From CAYONM01 sp964405325 (GTDB lineage Bacteria > Planctomycetota > UBA11346): a DNA stretch of 23,722 nucleotides. The stretch lies in contig CAYONM010000032.1 of assembly GCA_964405325.1 (NCBI GenBank), positions 1 to 23,722 of the forward strand, given 5' to 3'. The position numbers and the translations under genes were made by a program. Positions 1 to 8,301 of this stretch are shown here, piece by piece (position 1 is the first letter of the stretch; every line of letters starts with the position of its first letter). The notes below the pieces were generated by a model. It was not told the DNA's origin. It made no database searches and saw only the letters and a list, made by a program, of their open reading frames with translations.

Positions 1-110
1 ATCGACAAAATCTCTGCGCGATCTGTAACGTTTATTTCTTTCCGCACCCTAACGACACGGTTTATATCATCGGTATTACCATATTGACCGCATCGATGAT
101 GCTTCCATCA

Positions 111-215
111 CAAAGCGGACTTCCCCCGCCAGTCCGGCTCGGACCTCGCGACGTCCGTCGCACTCGCCAGCCGGGCTCCGGTCCCTCGCTCCTTCGTCGT
201 GACTGGCGTGCTTTG
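111..215. repeat. imperfect inverted-repeat element in intergenic DNA
   Basis: CAAAGC (111-116) pairs with GCTTTG (210-215) and GCCAGTC (128-134) pairs with GACTGGC (201-207). Inside, GCGACG (148-153) and CGTCGC (156-161) form a perfect 6-bp stem with a 2-nt loop. The block lies downstream of the lipoprotein gene that ends at 268 and is the only structure I see in the first 267 bases. Part of it (127-145) recurs, inverted, at 19233-19251 with one mismatch, so it may belong to a dispersed repeat family. It has no U-run that would mark it clearly as a terminator. Confidence 0.45.
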
Positions 216-267
216 CGCATGATCGCCGAAAACCGAACGAATTCGACCTCTGATGGAAACCCCCGAG

Positions 268-1041
268 TTATTCCCGCGTGTCGTATTGGTAGAGTTGGCC
301 TTCCAGGCGTTCGAAGGTCTGCGTCACGGAATCAGCTGCGGCGCCGCGCATCATGTTACCCATGAAGGAACCGAAGGATTCATCCTTCTGGCTCTTTTTT
401 GCGGCTTGCAGATCGCCGATGGATTGGATTTGGAAGACGACCACCAGGGTCGGCTTGCCGCTCATGAGGGCATGCATGGTGGTTTGTTGGCCATCAGCAG
501 TGCTGACCGGCCAATCGGGGAAGCTTGCGCCAATGGCGCCATCGCTGTCTTCCGGATCGAAGGCTTTGCCGCTGGCTTGGATCACCTTGCCGTCCTCCAG
601 GATTTCGGCCAGGGTCGTGCCCAGGGCAGTGCGGTCACCAGCGCTGGCCGATTCCAGGATGGCATCGCGGCGATCGATCCATCCTTGCCAGGCACCAGTG
701 CCCTTGGTGTCCACCAATACAGCATGATTGCGCAGGTCCATCTCATCCCACCAGGTTTCCAGCAACGTGGGTTTGCCTTTGAAGATTTCGCGTGTTTCGT
801 CCCCTGCCATAGCGGTCAAAGCAGCGCGGGTATTCTCGCCGACCTTGGCCTGAGAGACCAGTTTCGGGGTGTAGACCACCTGCAGATGCGGGAAGCGGGC
901 TTCGTCAAAGGTCGGATTTTTAGCGCCGATGCCGAGCATCACCACCTGCATGGACTCGGGAACGGGTGTCTGGACCATTCGGGTGCTACTACAAGCGGTG
1001 ACGAGAATGGTGCTGGCGAGAACGCTGAAGAAAAGGCGCAT
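268..1041 (-). CDS. putative outer-membrane or periplasmic lipoprotein, unknown function
   Basis: The 257-residue product starts with a short signal peptide: basic residue R2, a hydrophobic core, then a lipobox VTAC with the lipidated cysteine at residue 17. Residue +2 is Ser, which by the E. coli sorting rule would favour the outer membrane. The remainder is soluble and I do not recognise the family. The segment around residues 170-200 (starting PDWPVSTADGQ) vaguely recalls thioredoxin/redoxin-like lipoproteins, but no CxxC pair is visible. The start is supported by an AGGAAG ribosome-binding sequence a few bases upstream of the ATG. The gene stands alone, with 242 bases separating it from the glycosidase-like gene upstream. 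That gap holds an AT-rich patch near 1164-1195 that could carry a promoter, but no convincing -35/-10 pair was found. Confidence 0.8.
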   Translation of the reverse strand: MRLFFSVLASTILVTACSSTRMVQTPVPESMQVVMLGIGAKNPTFDEARFPHLQVVYTPKLVSQAKVGENTRAALTAMAGDETREIFKGKPTLLETWWDEMDLRNHAVLVDTKGTGAWQGWIDRRDAILESASAGDRTALGTTLAEILEDGKVIQASGKAFDPEDSDGAIGASFPDWPVSTADGQQTTMHALMSGKPTLVVVFQIQSIGDLQAAKKSQKDESFGSFMGNMMRGAAADSVTQTFERLEGQLYQYDTRE

Positions 1042-1283
1042 GCGCTTCCTATCGTCGAATGAGGGTTTGTTGAGCCGGACGCGTCAACCCAGGTTGGTTT
1101 CGCCTGGGCAGACGTGATGGCCAGTATTCAAATACCCCAATAAGAGCGTTTGCGCAACTCCCATTTATATTCCTCTGTCGTAAAACAAAAATCCTGCCAG
1201 TGTGCGCATGATCGAGGTATGAAGCAACCGGACGACGATCGATATCAGGGACCCGAGTGGATTTAGAGCGCCGCCCGGTTGGT

Positions 1284-3278
1284 TTACTCTCCGATCATCA
1301 CCCGATGGCTCCAGGCCGGTAGCCAACCGGTATCGATGTGCAGCCAGTCACCATCGCGCCGATAGGCGATGGTTTCCCCGGTCGCCAAATCGTGTAGCGC
1401 CGTTGCTGTGCTGCGTAGCCGTAGGCCGGCCTGGTGCAGATCATCCAGGCCGCTGTTCTGCAGCAGCAAGAGAAAACGACCGTCGTCATCGGCCTGGCGT
1501 AACACCGGTGCCAGGGTGCAGGGTTCGTCCAGATACAGCGGGAAGCGGTCCTGGCTGGCCCATCGGATCAGGTCCTGGAATTGCCGGAGTTTATTTGGTA
1601 GGCCGATATAATACCAGGGATCCAGGCCCAGGTGGACAATGCGACCGCCACGTTCGTTTTCGTAGCAGGTGACCGAGGCGCCGAAGTCGTGATTCTCGTC
1701 GAAACGCTGCAGACGCGAGCACACCTGGACCTGGTCGTTCAGAGGTCGCATGGGCGTGCCTCCCCACCACACCGGTGAGCGGCCATCGCCATCTGCTTCG
1801 AATCGCTCGTAGCAGGCCTCGGCATACTCGATTGGTTCGATGCCGCATAGTTTACCCAGGCCTTGCCGCCAGCATTCCACCACCGCGCCTTCATCCAGCA
1901 GCAGTGGTTTTGACAACAGCGATTCCAAGTCCAGGCGGCTCAATCCCATAGCCGCTTGGCCGGTCAGAATGGCAACGCCGGCGGGGTCAACACCCATGGG
2001 GAAGCCCAGTTGCAGCCAGCGCCACATGGCCGTGGCGTCGTAGGTGCTGCCGCTGTCTCGAGTCCACGGTCCGCTGATGGGTGCGTTAAGGGCGTAATTT
2101 GGCGCCAGTACCGGGCGCAGGCCGCGTTGTGGCAGGTAACGACAGGCAGTGACCAGGTCTTTCCAAAAATGTTTGCGTCTGGCAAATTCTTGGCACAGGT
2201 CCTGGTAGGGCTGGTAGTCGTGCGAGAATTCGTGCAGAGTATTCATGGCCACGCCGGTGCAGCCATTGGCGATGGCGCCGGAAATCTCGTTGCACACGGT
2301 GCGGATGGATTTGAACAGAGGGTTGCTGGGCCAGTCTTCGAATTCGTAATGAATGTCGCTGACGCTGGCCGGATAACGTGCGCATTGCGTCATGACATCC
2401 AGCCATTTCCGAAACATCTCACCCGGAGCGTCGTCGCGATAAAAACCGTGCCCGGGCCGGGTGTGGCTGGCCCCCATGGTCTGGATGCATTCGACATAGA
2501 AATCATCACGATGATGCGGGACGCCATCGCCGACGGTCATCAAACCCATGTGGATCGCGGGTTTGACTTCGCGTGCGGCTTCAGCGCAGGTGTGGCAATA
2601 CGTTTGCAACACCTGGTCTTGATGGTCCAGCCATTGCCGACGTAGATCGGTCTGTTCCGGATCATCCAGGGCAGCAACCAGTTGCTCGCGCGTCCACCCG
2701 CCGGCATCGAAGCCAGCCAGGCTGGCAGGAGAAAAATCGCCACGCGCGTGGGTCGAGGAGCAGAGGTGGTCATCCACCCACAGCGTCTTTGGATCCGCGC
2801 CAGCAGCCAGACGATACAACTCGGCGGTCCAGGCCAGGTAACGGGGGTCGGCCGGCGAGGCGAGTTTTTGCGACATGCAGCCATCGGCACTGGTGGCGCC
2901 ATCGTAGGGCAGGGTCGGCAGGTGTTCACCAAAATGGCCGTGGCACTTGGCGCCATGGGTGGACAGGATATTGATGCTGACAGTCACACCCTGCTCGCGG
3001 AAGGGCAGCATGCGTTTATTCAGTTTCTCAAATCGCTTGGCCAGATCGTCCAAAGGCCAGTAGCCGTGATGGAAGACGTACTCGCCACCAAAGAAGACCA
3101 GTTCGTCGAAGACCTCGGGCTGCTGCCGATGCAAGTCCTGCAGGGCCTGATAACAATGGTCGTTGTTCCAGATGCGGTATTTGATCCGCCAGCTCAGGCA
3201 GAAATCAGTGTGGTCCGTAGCGGTGTTTGAGCCCGTGTCCATGCTAGCAATATAATGCATGTGACCGGAGAAAGGCAT
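1284..3278 (-). CDS. putative glycoside hydrolase (TIM-barrel catalytic domain plus C-terminal beta domains)
   Basis: A protein of up to 664 residues. The first roughly 370 residues look like a glycosidase TIM barrel: a strand with FFGGEY near 62-67, SINILSTHG near 101-109, LWVDDH at 166-171, a typical place for an acid/base or metal-proximal carboxylate, and YEFEDW further on. The C-terminal part, with LLLLQNSG and a closing beta-rich stretch ending in PAWSHRVMIGE, resembles the accessory beta domains of GH42-like or related enzymes. No signal peptide is seen, so a cytoplasmic enzyme is likely. I cannot assign a GH family or substrate. Three in-frame ATGs (3278, 3260, 3242) lack a good ribosome-binding site; the ATG at 3242 gives a 652-residue protein and may be the true start. 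The neighbouring broken esterase suggests an acquired carbohydrate-degradation cassette. Confidence 0.6.
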   Translation of the reverse strand: MPFSGHMHYIASMDTGSNTATDHTDFCLSWRIKYRIWNNDHCYQALQDLHRQQPEVFDELVFFGGEYVFHHGYWPLDDLAKRFEKLNKRMLPFREQGVTVSINILSTHGAKCHGHFGEHLPTLPYDGATSADGCMSQKLASPADPRYLAWTAELYRLAAGADPKTLWVDDHLCSSTHARGDFSPASLAGFDAGGWTREQLVAALDDPEQTDLRRQWLDHQDQVLQTYCHTCAEAAREVKPAIHMGLMTVGDGVPHHRDDFYVECIQTMGASHTRPGHGFYRDDAPGEMFRKWLDVMTQCARYPASVSDIHYEFEDWPSNPLFKSIRTVCNEISGAIANGCTGVAMNTLHEFSHDYQPYQDLCQEFARRKHFWKDLVTACRYLPQRGLRPVLAPNYALNAPISGPWTRDSGSTYDATAMWRWLQLGFPMGVDPAGVAILTGQAAMGLSRLDLESLLSKPLLLDEGAVVECWRQGLGKLCGIEPIEYAEACYERFEADGDGRSPVWWGGTPMRPLNDQVQVCSRLQRFDENHDFGASVTCYENERGGRIVHLGLDPWYYIGLPNKLRQFQDLIRWASQDRFPLYLDEPCTLAPVLRQADDDGRFLLLLQNSGLDDLHQAGLRLRSTATALHDLATGETIAYRRDGDWLHIDTGWLPAWSHRVMIGE

Positions 3279-3326
3279 GAAATATCACACATAGGCCAGC
3301 AGGATCAGGCAGGTCATGCTGTGGCG

Positions 3327-3354
3327 AGACCCGCGGCCTTTGGCTCGCGGGTCT
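3327..3354. terminator. GC-rich hairpin, possible bidirectional terminator
   Basis: AGACCCGCG (3327-3335) and CGCGGGTCT (3346-3354) form a perfect 9-bp stem. Inside it GCC and GGC add three more pairs around a TTT loop, with one bulged T. On the plus strand it is followed by GTTTATG, a short T-rich tail; on the minus strand there is no U-run. It lies between the truncated esterase (ends 3420) and the glycosidase-like gene (starts near 3278), so it would separate these two minus-strand genes into different transcripts. Confidence 0.4.
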
Positions 3355-3419
3355 GTTTATGCTTGGTGTCAGAGATCTGTCGCAGCGATTATTTTACACG
3401 AAGAGCATCGGGCGCCCTG

Positions 3420-4139
3420 TTATTTCTTCTTCTGATCCCAGTCTGGTCCCAGTAATTTGTCCAGGGTGAAGAGATCCACTTTCGCCCAGCCATCGTAGCG
3501 TTTGACGCCGGAAGAGACGGTGTCGCACCAGTAGTAGGATTCGACACCCAGCTCCTTCAGGCGTTTGTCCAGATATTCACCGAATTTCGGGTGATGAGTG
3601 CCGTTGCCGCCATCTGCCACTGGGATATCCTTGCGGCCGCCGTAGACCGGCATCATCGGCGGGTCGTCGGCGCTGGCCTGCTGGTAGGCGGAGAAATCAG
3701 CGATTGCGTCCAATACCTCGTCACGATGCGCCAGGCCGTACTGGAAGCGTTCGGTCTTATCCTTGGGCAGGTCCGGGTGGAAGGCGTGGGCACCGTAGGT
3801 GATGCCGGGAATCCATTTCTGCATCTGAATGGGATCAAGGCTGGTCTGGGCCTGGTTTGGTGTGGAGCAGAGCGCCCGCGTCGAGACCTGGGCGATGGGA
3901 TCCGTGTTGTCGGGGTCGGCGAGATCGTTACGCATGGCCAGCCAGGCGCTGGTGGCGCCACCGGCGCTGCCACCGGTGAGCAGGATGCAATCGGGATCGA
4001 TGCCGAGTTTCTCGGCGTGATATTTGACGTGCTGCAGGCAACGGGCTGCGTATTCTTGAGTTATCGGGGCCACCTTTGGCCCGCCGCCTTCAGTCAGCAT
4101 TTTTCGGGTCCCGGCCGTCAGCCCAGAATCAGCTCGCAA
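3420..4139 (-). pseudogene. N-terminally truncated alpha/beta-hydrolase (esterase/lipase type)
   Basis: The readable product carries the nucleophile elbow GGSAGG near residues 56-61, followed by a segment rich in conserved-looking features (SAWLAMRNDLADPDN, QTSLDPIQMQKW) and a C-terminal THHPKFG motif that could supply the catalytic histidine. This is the pattern of Aes/BD-FAE-like carboxylesterases. Members of that group normally have about 100 further N-terminal residues with an HGGG oxyanion motif. Here the similarity-like region begins almost at the first codon, and the only start near 4139 is TTG (next ATG at 4103) without a ribosome-binding site. The upstream 98 bases run straight into the 3' end of the pseudouridine synthase gene, so the missing part is not elsewhere in the window. 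It is most likely a decayed remnant; translation of a short, inactive protein is possible. Confidence 0.6.
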
Positions 4140-4237
4140 TCCTGATTTCCGCGACTGCCGACACTTGCGGATATCGGGGTGTGCGCTTGACTCTGGAGTC
4201 GACCCCGACGAGCACCGCAGTCATTGGCAAAACCGAA

Positions 4238-5284
4238 TTATCCGACCAATTTCTCCATCGCGTCGATGAAGTCCGCCGGCAGTTTGGCGCTGCGCAGGTT
4301 GAGCTGTTTATCAGGCAGCGGCACATCGATGCTGTTGGCGTGCAGCAGGTGCCGGAAGACCGGTATCGGATCCTGGCGGTCGCCGTAGACCCGATCGCCA
4401 AATAAGGGATGGCCCATTTCGGCAAAGTGGATGCGGATCTGATGATGGCGGCCGGTGAGTGGCCGGACCTGCATCAGGCTGGCATCGGGGCCCAGGTGGC
4501 GATCCAGCTCCCAGGTGGTGATCGCTTCGCGGGCGCCGTCGCCTTTGCCCGAGCCCCAGCGTTCAAAACCGCGTTGCCGTTCTTTGCAGATCAGGTAACT
4601 GCGGCGCTTGCCCTGCTTGTGCGGATGACCGCGGACAATGGCCATATAGCTCTTGGCGATGGCGTGCTCGCGGAAGCAGTCCTTGAGGTGGGTGGCCATG
4701 GTTTTCGAACGGGCGAACAGGACGAGGCCCGAGGTCTCGGCATCCAGGCGGTGCACGGCGTGCAATTCACCCAGTGGTTCCGACAGCATGCGTTCCAGGC
4801 ACCAGCTGCGACCGTGGTCACCAGGTACCACCGGCAGGCCGGGGGGCTTGTCGTAGGCGATCAGGTCGTCGGCGTCGTGCAGCAGGCGTTCAGGCTCGAA
4901 GTCGTGGTCGAGGGGGTCTTTGCGTGGCGGCCGGAATTCGACGATGTCACCCTTGCGCAGCTTGCGATTGCCAAAGGTCTCGATGACGCCGTTGATCCGA
5001 CAGCAGGCGTTGGCCAATGCGCGGCGAACGGCACGGATCGACAGGCGGTGACGGCCCTTTTGGCTTTCGTACAGATAGTGGGCCAGGGGCAGGGCGGCTT
5101 CGTGCCCGCGCACCACCAGGGCGTCGGGGCCGGCCGTCCAATGGCCCGGGCGAGGCCGTGCCGGGCCAGGTGGCCGCTGCTCGCTGCCACGTCGCTGCTC
5201 GCTGCCACGCCGTGACGCTTGGTTGCTGCGACCGCGCTCGGCTGGCTTGCCGGACTTGCCGCGACTGGGTGGACGGCGGTTCAC
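4238..5284 (-). CDS. RluA-family RNA pseudouridine synthase
   Basis: A 348-residue protein that isomerises uridine to pseudouridine in rRNA or tRNA. The first 50 residues are a basic, low-complexity tail containing a duplicated GSEQRR hexapeptide. An S4-like RNA-binding segment follows (about 58-120, with RLSIRAVRRALANACCRING), then the catalytic core. The HRLDAETSG motif carries the catalytic aspartate at residue 181. Later RPLTGRHHQIRIHF is the usual RluA-family motif III. It starts with GTG, which overlaps the stop codon of the upstream lipoprotein gene (GTGA), implying translational coupling. The exact target (RluA, RluC, RluD or TruC class) cannot be told from the sequence alone. Confidence 0.88.
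   Translation of the reverse strand: MNRRPPSRGKSGKPAERGRSNQASRRGSEQRRGSEQRPPGPARPRPGHWTAGPDALVVRGHEAALPLAHYLYESQKGRHRLSIRAVRRALANACCRINGVIETFGNRKLRKGDIVEFRPPRKDPLDHDFEPERLLHDADDLIAYDKPPGLPVVPGDHGRSWCLERMLSEPLGELHAVHRLDAETSGLVLFARSKTMATHLKDCFREHAIAKSYMAIVRGHPHKQGKRRSYLICKERQRGFERWGSGKGDGAREAITTWELDRHLGPDASLMQVRPLTGRHHQIRIHFAEMGHPLFGDRVYGDRQDPIPVFRHLLHANSIDVPLPDKQLNLRSAKLPADFIDAMEKLVG
5175..5209 (-). repeat. 18-bp in-frame tandem duplication in the pseudouridine synthase gene
   Basis: An 18-bp unit occurs at 5175-5192 and again at 5193-5209 (17 of its 18 bases). It encodes the repeated hexapeptide GSEQRR in the basic N-terminal tail of the RluA-type enzyme. It keeps the frame and is probably tolerated because the tail is unstructured. 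Confidence 0.85.
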
Positions 5285-6135
5285 TCGGACGACTCCCCGA
5301 TCATCGCGTCCAGGAAGGCCTTGGGCTCCAACACCTGATAGTCGTCCGGAATGGCGACCTGCATGCGGTCGCTGCCGATCCCGGGCACGGCGTCGAAGCG
5401 GCGCACGCGCACCCGATAAGTGTTGTCGTCCCGCGGCAGATCGATCTGGATGCGAGTCGGCCGCCGAGCGGTGCCCAGGTGCTTGTAGTTGTCGTATTCA
5501 ATATCCGCCAGCAGGCTGCCGTCCTCGCGGTACAGCCACTTGTGGTCCACTTCCGGATTGCGGCCATCGTCGATGGTGAAGTGCACCTGGAGGTCGCCAG
5601 CCATGGTGCAGACGATCGCACCGTTGTGGACCGGGCTCTGGCTATAACTGACAGCTTGTGGGACCGGGCCGCTTTTGATCTCGTCGATCAGCAGGCGCAG
5701 GTCGGTCAGCAGATTCAACTGCTGCTCTGCCAGGCTGCCGCCACCGCGTTCGGCGTCGAGTTCCTTGGCGGATACGGCTAATTGGTCCAAATCAGTGGTG
5801 ACTGCAACACGATCCAGCACCAGCATCGCCTTCAGACTGCCATCGGGATCGATGCGGCCGCTCAGGAAGGCCTTGCCCAGTTTGGTCAGATGCAAGCGAA
5901 AGCGGTTGTGGCTGTCCACCCACAGGTTGACGGTGAAGGTCAGGCTGTCGGCGTCCGGCCGCTTGATCTGGACCACCAGATCGGCGGTGCAGGCCTGGGC
6001 GACGCCCATGCTGGCGATGACTTGCGGCATGGCTTCGGGGTTGCTGCCAGCAAAGTCGCGCTGACTGCCGCAGGCAACCAGCAGCAGACAGACACTGATC
6101 ATTGTGGTGCTTGAGAGGTGACGAATCGCTTCCAT
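5281..6135 (-). CDS. putative lipoprotein, unknown function
   Basis: A 284-residue product with an N-terminal signal peptide and lipobox LVAC, the lipidated cysteine at residue 22. The body alternates charged and beta-type stretches (for example VNLWVDSHNRFRLHLTKLG and LKAMLVLDR). That hints at a LolA/LolB-like half-barrel, but I cannot confirm it. The ATG at 6135 has a good ribosome-binding sequence (GGAGG, 9 bases upstream). The gene starts 46 bases downstream of rimO, and its stop overlaps the GTG start of the RluA-type gene, so rimO, lipoprotein and pseudouridine synthase probably form one transcript. Nothing in the sequence ties the lipoprotein itself to RNA modification. Confidence 0.75.
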   Translation of the reverse strand: MEAIRHLSSTTMISVCLLLVACGSQRDFAGSNPEAMPQVIASMGVAQACTADLVVQIKRPDADSLTFTVNLWVDSHNRFRLHLTKLGKAFLSGRIDPDGSLKAMLVLDRVAVTTDLDQLAVSAKELDAERGGGSLAEQQLNLLTDLRLLIDEIKSGPVPQAVSYSQSPVHNGAIVCTMAGDLQVHFTIDDGRNPEVDHKWLYREDGSLLADIEYDNYKHLGTARRPTRIQIDLPRDDNTYRVRVRRFDAVPGIGSDRMQVAIPDDYQVLEPKAFLDAMIGESSE

Positions 6136-6181
6136 GAGCGTTAGCCTCCGATGGCGATGACCGTGGGCAAGGAGGGCTCAC

Positions 6182-7474
6182 TCAGCAAACAGTCGCGAGC
6201 AGGTCGTAGCCCTGCTGGCCCGTGATACGCACACGCGCCCATTCGCCGACATGCAGCAGGTTGCTCTGGACCAGGGTGCAGCTGTCCACCTCGCTGGCCT
6301 GACCGGCATGGCGGCAGGCATACCGGTCGAAGTCCAGTTGCTCATCCACCAGTACCGTCAACTCGCGCTGCAGCCAGCGTTGCTGGCGCTGTTGATGCAG
6401 CGCTTGTTGTTGGCTCATGAAGGCCTGGTGCCGCTCCTGGATCACCTCGTCTGGGATCTTATGCGGCATTTTGGCGGCCGTGGTGCCCTCTTCATCGGAA
6501 TAGGCGAAGCAGCCCACCTGGTCGAAAGCTTGCGCCCGAGTGAAGTCCAGCAGCTGCTGAAAATCCTCGTCGCGCTCACCGGGGAAGCCGACAATGAAGG
6601 TGGAGCGAAGCGCCACCTCGGGCATGGCTTGACGGATCGCGTCCAGGCGACCTTCGATGTGGGCGCGGTCGGTGCGCCGGCCCATCACCGCCAGCATCCG
6701 GTCCGAGGCGTGCTGTAGCGGCATGTCGACATAGGGCACCACGCCGGGCGTTTTGGCCATGGCGTCGATCAGGGCCTGGTCGAAGTCGTTGGGATAGCAG
6801 TAGTGCAGACGGACCCAGCTCTCCGGTGCGGCAGCGGCCACCGCTTGGACCAGCTCGGGCAGGCGGCGCTGGCCGTAGCGGTCCTGGCCGTAGTAGTCCA
6901 GCTGCTGGGAGATGAGGTTGATCTCCTTGACTCCGCGCTTGTGATAGATTTGAGCCTGCGCCGCCAGTTCCTCGAAGGGACGGCTGACGTGCTTGCCGCG
7001 GATCAGGGGGATGGCGCAGAAATTGCAGCTGTTGTCGCAGCCCTCGGCGATTTTCAGAAAGGCGAAGTGCGGTGGGGTGAGTTGGCTACGCTGATCGTGG
7101 CTCAGATGGTGCTCGTCCAGATCAGGAAAGTGCTGGTGCAGGATGGCCGGCAGCTGCTGGTACTGTTTGAAGGTCAGCCACTGATCCACCTCGGGCATGC
7201 CTTTGGAGAGTTCGGCGAGGTAGCGATTGGTCAGGCAGCCAGCGACGAACAGCTTGGCGTCGGACTTGCGCTCGTCCGTCGCCTCCAGGATATGGTCGAT
7301 GCTCTCGCGCTTGGCGTCCTCGATAAAGCCGCAGGTGTTCACCAGGACCGCATCGGCTTCGGGGAGTTGGTCGGTCAGCTGAAAGCCGACGCTCTTGAAG
7401 CCGGTGACGAGGTCCTCGGAGTCGCTCAGGTTCTTGGCGCAGCCGAGGGAGATCAGGGCGAGTGACTTGGTCAT
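6182..7474 (-). CDS. rimO: ribosomal protein S12 methylthiotransferase RimO
   Basis: A radical-SAM enzyme of 430 residues that adds a methylthio group to a conserved aspartate of ribosomal protein S12. The N-terminal methylthiotransferase domain has cysteines at 12 (SLGCAKN), 48 (NTCGF) and 80 (AGC), which hold one iron-sulfur cluster. The radical-SAM motif CDNSCNFC supplies C146, C150 and C153. A C-terminal region of about 65 residues fits the TRAM domain. The opening SLGCAKN-DSE pattern is typical of RimO rather than MiaB. Length is normal for the family. The ATG at 7474 lacks a strong ribosome-binding site. It is the first gene of the probable rimO-lipoprotein-pseudouridine synthase unit. 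Confidence 0.93.
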   Translation of the reverse strand: MTKSLALISLGCAKNLSDSEDLVTGFKSVGFQLTDQLPEADAVLVNTCGFIEDAKRESIDHILEATDERKSDAKLFVAGCLTNRYLAELSKGMPEVDQWLTFKQYQQLPAILHQHFPDLDEHHLSHDQRSQLTPPHFAFLKIAEGCDNSCNFCAIPLIRGKHVSRPFEELAAQAQIYHKRGVKEINLISQQLDYYGQDRYGQRRLPELVQAVAAAAPESWVRLHYCYPNDFDQALIDAMAKTPGVVPYVDMPLQHASDRMLAVMGRRTDRAHIEGRLDAIRQAMPEVALRSTFIVGFPGERDEDFQQLLDFTRAQAFDQVGCFAYSDEEGTTAAKMPHKIPDEVIQERHQAFMSQQQALHQQRQQRWLQRELTVLVDEQLDFDRYACRHAGQASEVDSCTLVQSNLLHVGEWARVRITGQQGYDLLATVC

Positions 7475-7627
7475 GGGTGGGAGTCTGGAGGGCGATCGGG
7501 CGGCGTCTACCGGGTTGGTTGCAGACCTGTCGTAGTTGCTGCTTGCCGGAAGCCACCTTTTCTCAAAACTCTGTTGCCTTCTTCGAGTTGCTGCAAGCTG
7601 ATGCGTACCGGTAAGCTGCGTGTCAGC

Positions 7628-7680
7628 CTGGGGTTCCGGACTTATCGTGCGACTCTCTCACGCGGGGAACCCTCCCCCAG
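7628..7680. other. imperfect hairpin in the rimO-GNAT divergent region
   Basis: CTGGGGTTCC (7628-7637) can pair with GGAACC (7666-7671) plus CCAG (7677-7680), leaving a bulge. The 227-base region between divergent rimO (minus) and the GNAT gene (plus) must hold promoters for both, but I see no convincing -35/-10 pair. The hairpin may be chance. Confidence 0.2.
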
Positions 7681-7701
7681 ACCCACCTTGGCCGAGTAGT
7701 G

Positions 7702-8205
7702 ATGACCCATCGGGACGTGCCGGGATTAACGATTCGCGATGCCACAGCGGCGGACGCCGAGGTGATCAACGCGATGATCTGGGAACTGGCCCAGTTCGAG
7801 CAACTGCAGGATCAGTGCCATAGCACCGTCGAGCAGGTCGCTACCGAGTTGGGGCGCACCAATCCCACCCTGTTTGCCGTGATTGCCGAATTGGCGGGCG
7901 AAAAAGACCCCATCGGTATGGCGACCTGGTTCGAGACCTATTCCACTTTTGCAGCCCATCGCGGCATGTACCTGGAAGACCTCTACGTCCGTCAGGCTTT
8001 CCGGCACCAGGGCATCGGCTCGCAGCTGCTCCGGCATCTGGCCAAGATCGCTCGGGCCAAGGACTACCGCCGCCTGGAATGGTTGTCTCTGGTCTGGAAT
8101 ACCGACGCTCTGGAGTTCTACGAGAGCCTCGGTTCCCGACCTTCGGATGTCTGGACCAATTTCCGTCTCGCCGGCGAGTGGCTGGACCGTCTCGCCGATT
8201 CCTAA
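7702..8205 (+). CDS. GNAT-family N-acetyltransferase, spermidine/spermine acetyltransferase-like
   Basis: A 167-residue single-domain GNAT acetyltransferase using acetyl-CoA. The acetyl-CoA-binding motif A is RHQGIGSQLL at 101-110, preceded by YLEDLYV (90-96). The block RRLEWLSLVWNTDALEFYESLG at about 123-144 includes a candidate general-acid tyrosine at 140. This arrangement is characteristic of the diamine/polyamine acetyltransferase (SSAT) type found in both bacteria and eukaryotes, so a small amine or amino-acid-like substrate is likely; the real substrate is unknown. The ATG at 7702 is preferred to the GTG one codon earlier. A strong ribosome-binding site is missing. It is followed by alaA on the same strand after 96 bases containing a long hairpin. 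Confidence 0.82.
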   Translation: MTHRDVPGLTIRDATAADAEVINAMIWELAQFEQLQDQCHSTVEQVATELGRTNPTLFAVIAELAGEKDPIGMATWFETYSTFAAHRGMYLEDLYVRQAFRHQGIGSQLLRHLAKIARAKDYRRLEWLSLVWNTDALEFYESLGSRPSDVWTNFRLAGEWLDRLADS

Positions 8206-8214
8206 TTCTGACAA

Positions 8215-8277
8215 CGGGCCCTGACGATGACGCGTGCCCGCTGATACCAGCAGGTCGCGGCCAGTCGTCAGGGCCTG
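8215..8277 (+). promoter_or_regulatory. long-stem hairpin in the leader between the GNAT gene and alaA
   Basis: GGCCCTGACGA (8217-8227) and TCGTCAGGGCC (8265-8275) are perfect complements, giving an 11-bp stem that can extend by a G-T and a C-G pair. The 37-base loop holds a smaller GCTG/CAGC hairpin (8240-8251). The structure starts 10 bases after the GNAT stop and ends 12 bases before the alaA ribosome-binding site. There is no U-run after it, so a simple intrinsic terminator is unlikely. It could be an mRNA-stabilising or processing structure, or an alaA leader regulator. Confidence 0.5.
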
Positions 8278-8301
8278 ATCGTTTGCCGAAGGAGTGTCCT
8301 C

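Noticed and set aside
253..1062. 269-codon plus-strand frame opposite the first lipoprotein
   Set aside because: The minus-strand frame has a signal peptide, lipobox and ribosome-binding site; this frame has none.
1164..1169. TATAAA-like -10 box for the first lipoprotein
   Set aside because: No -35 element at suitable distance; it would also leave a leader of over 100 bases.
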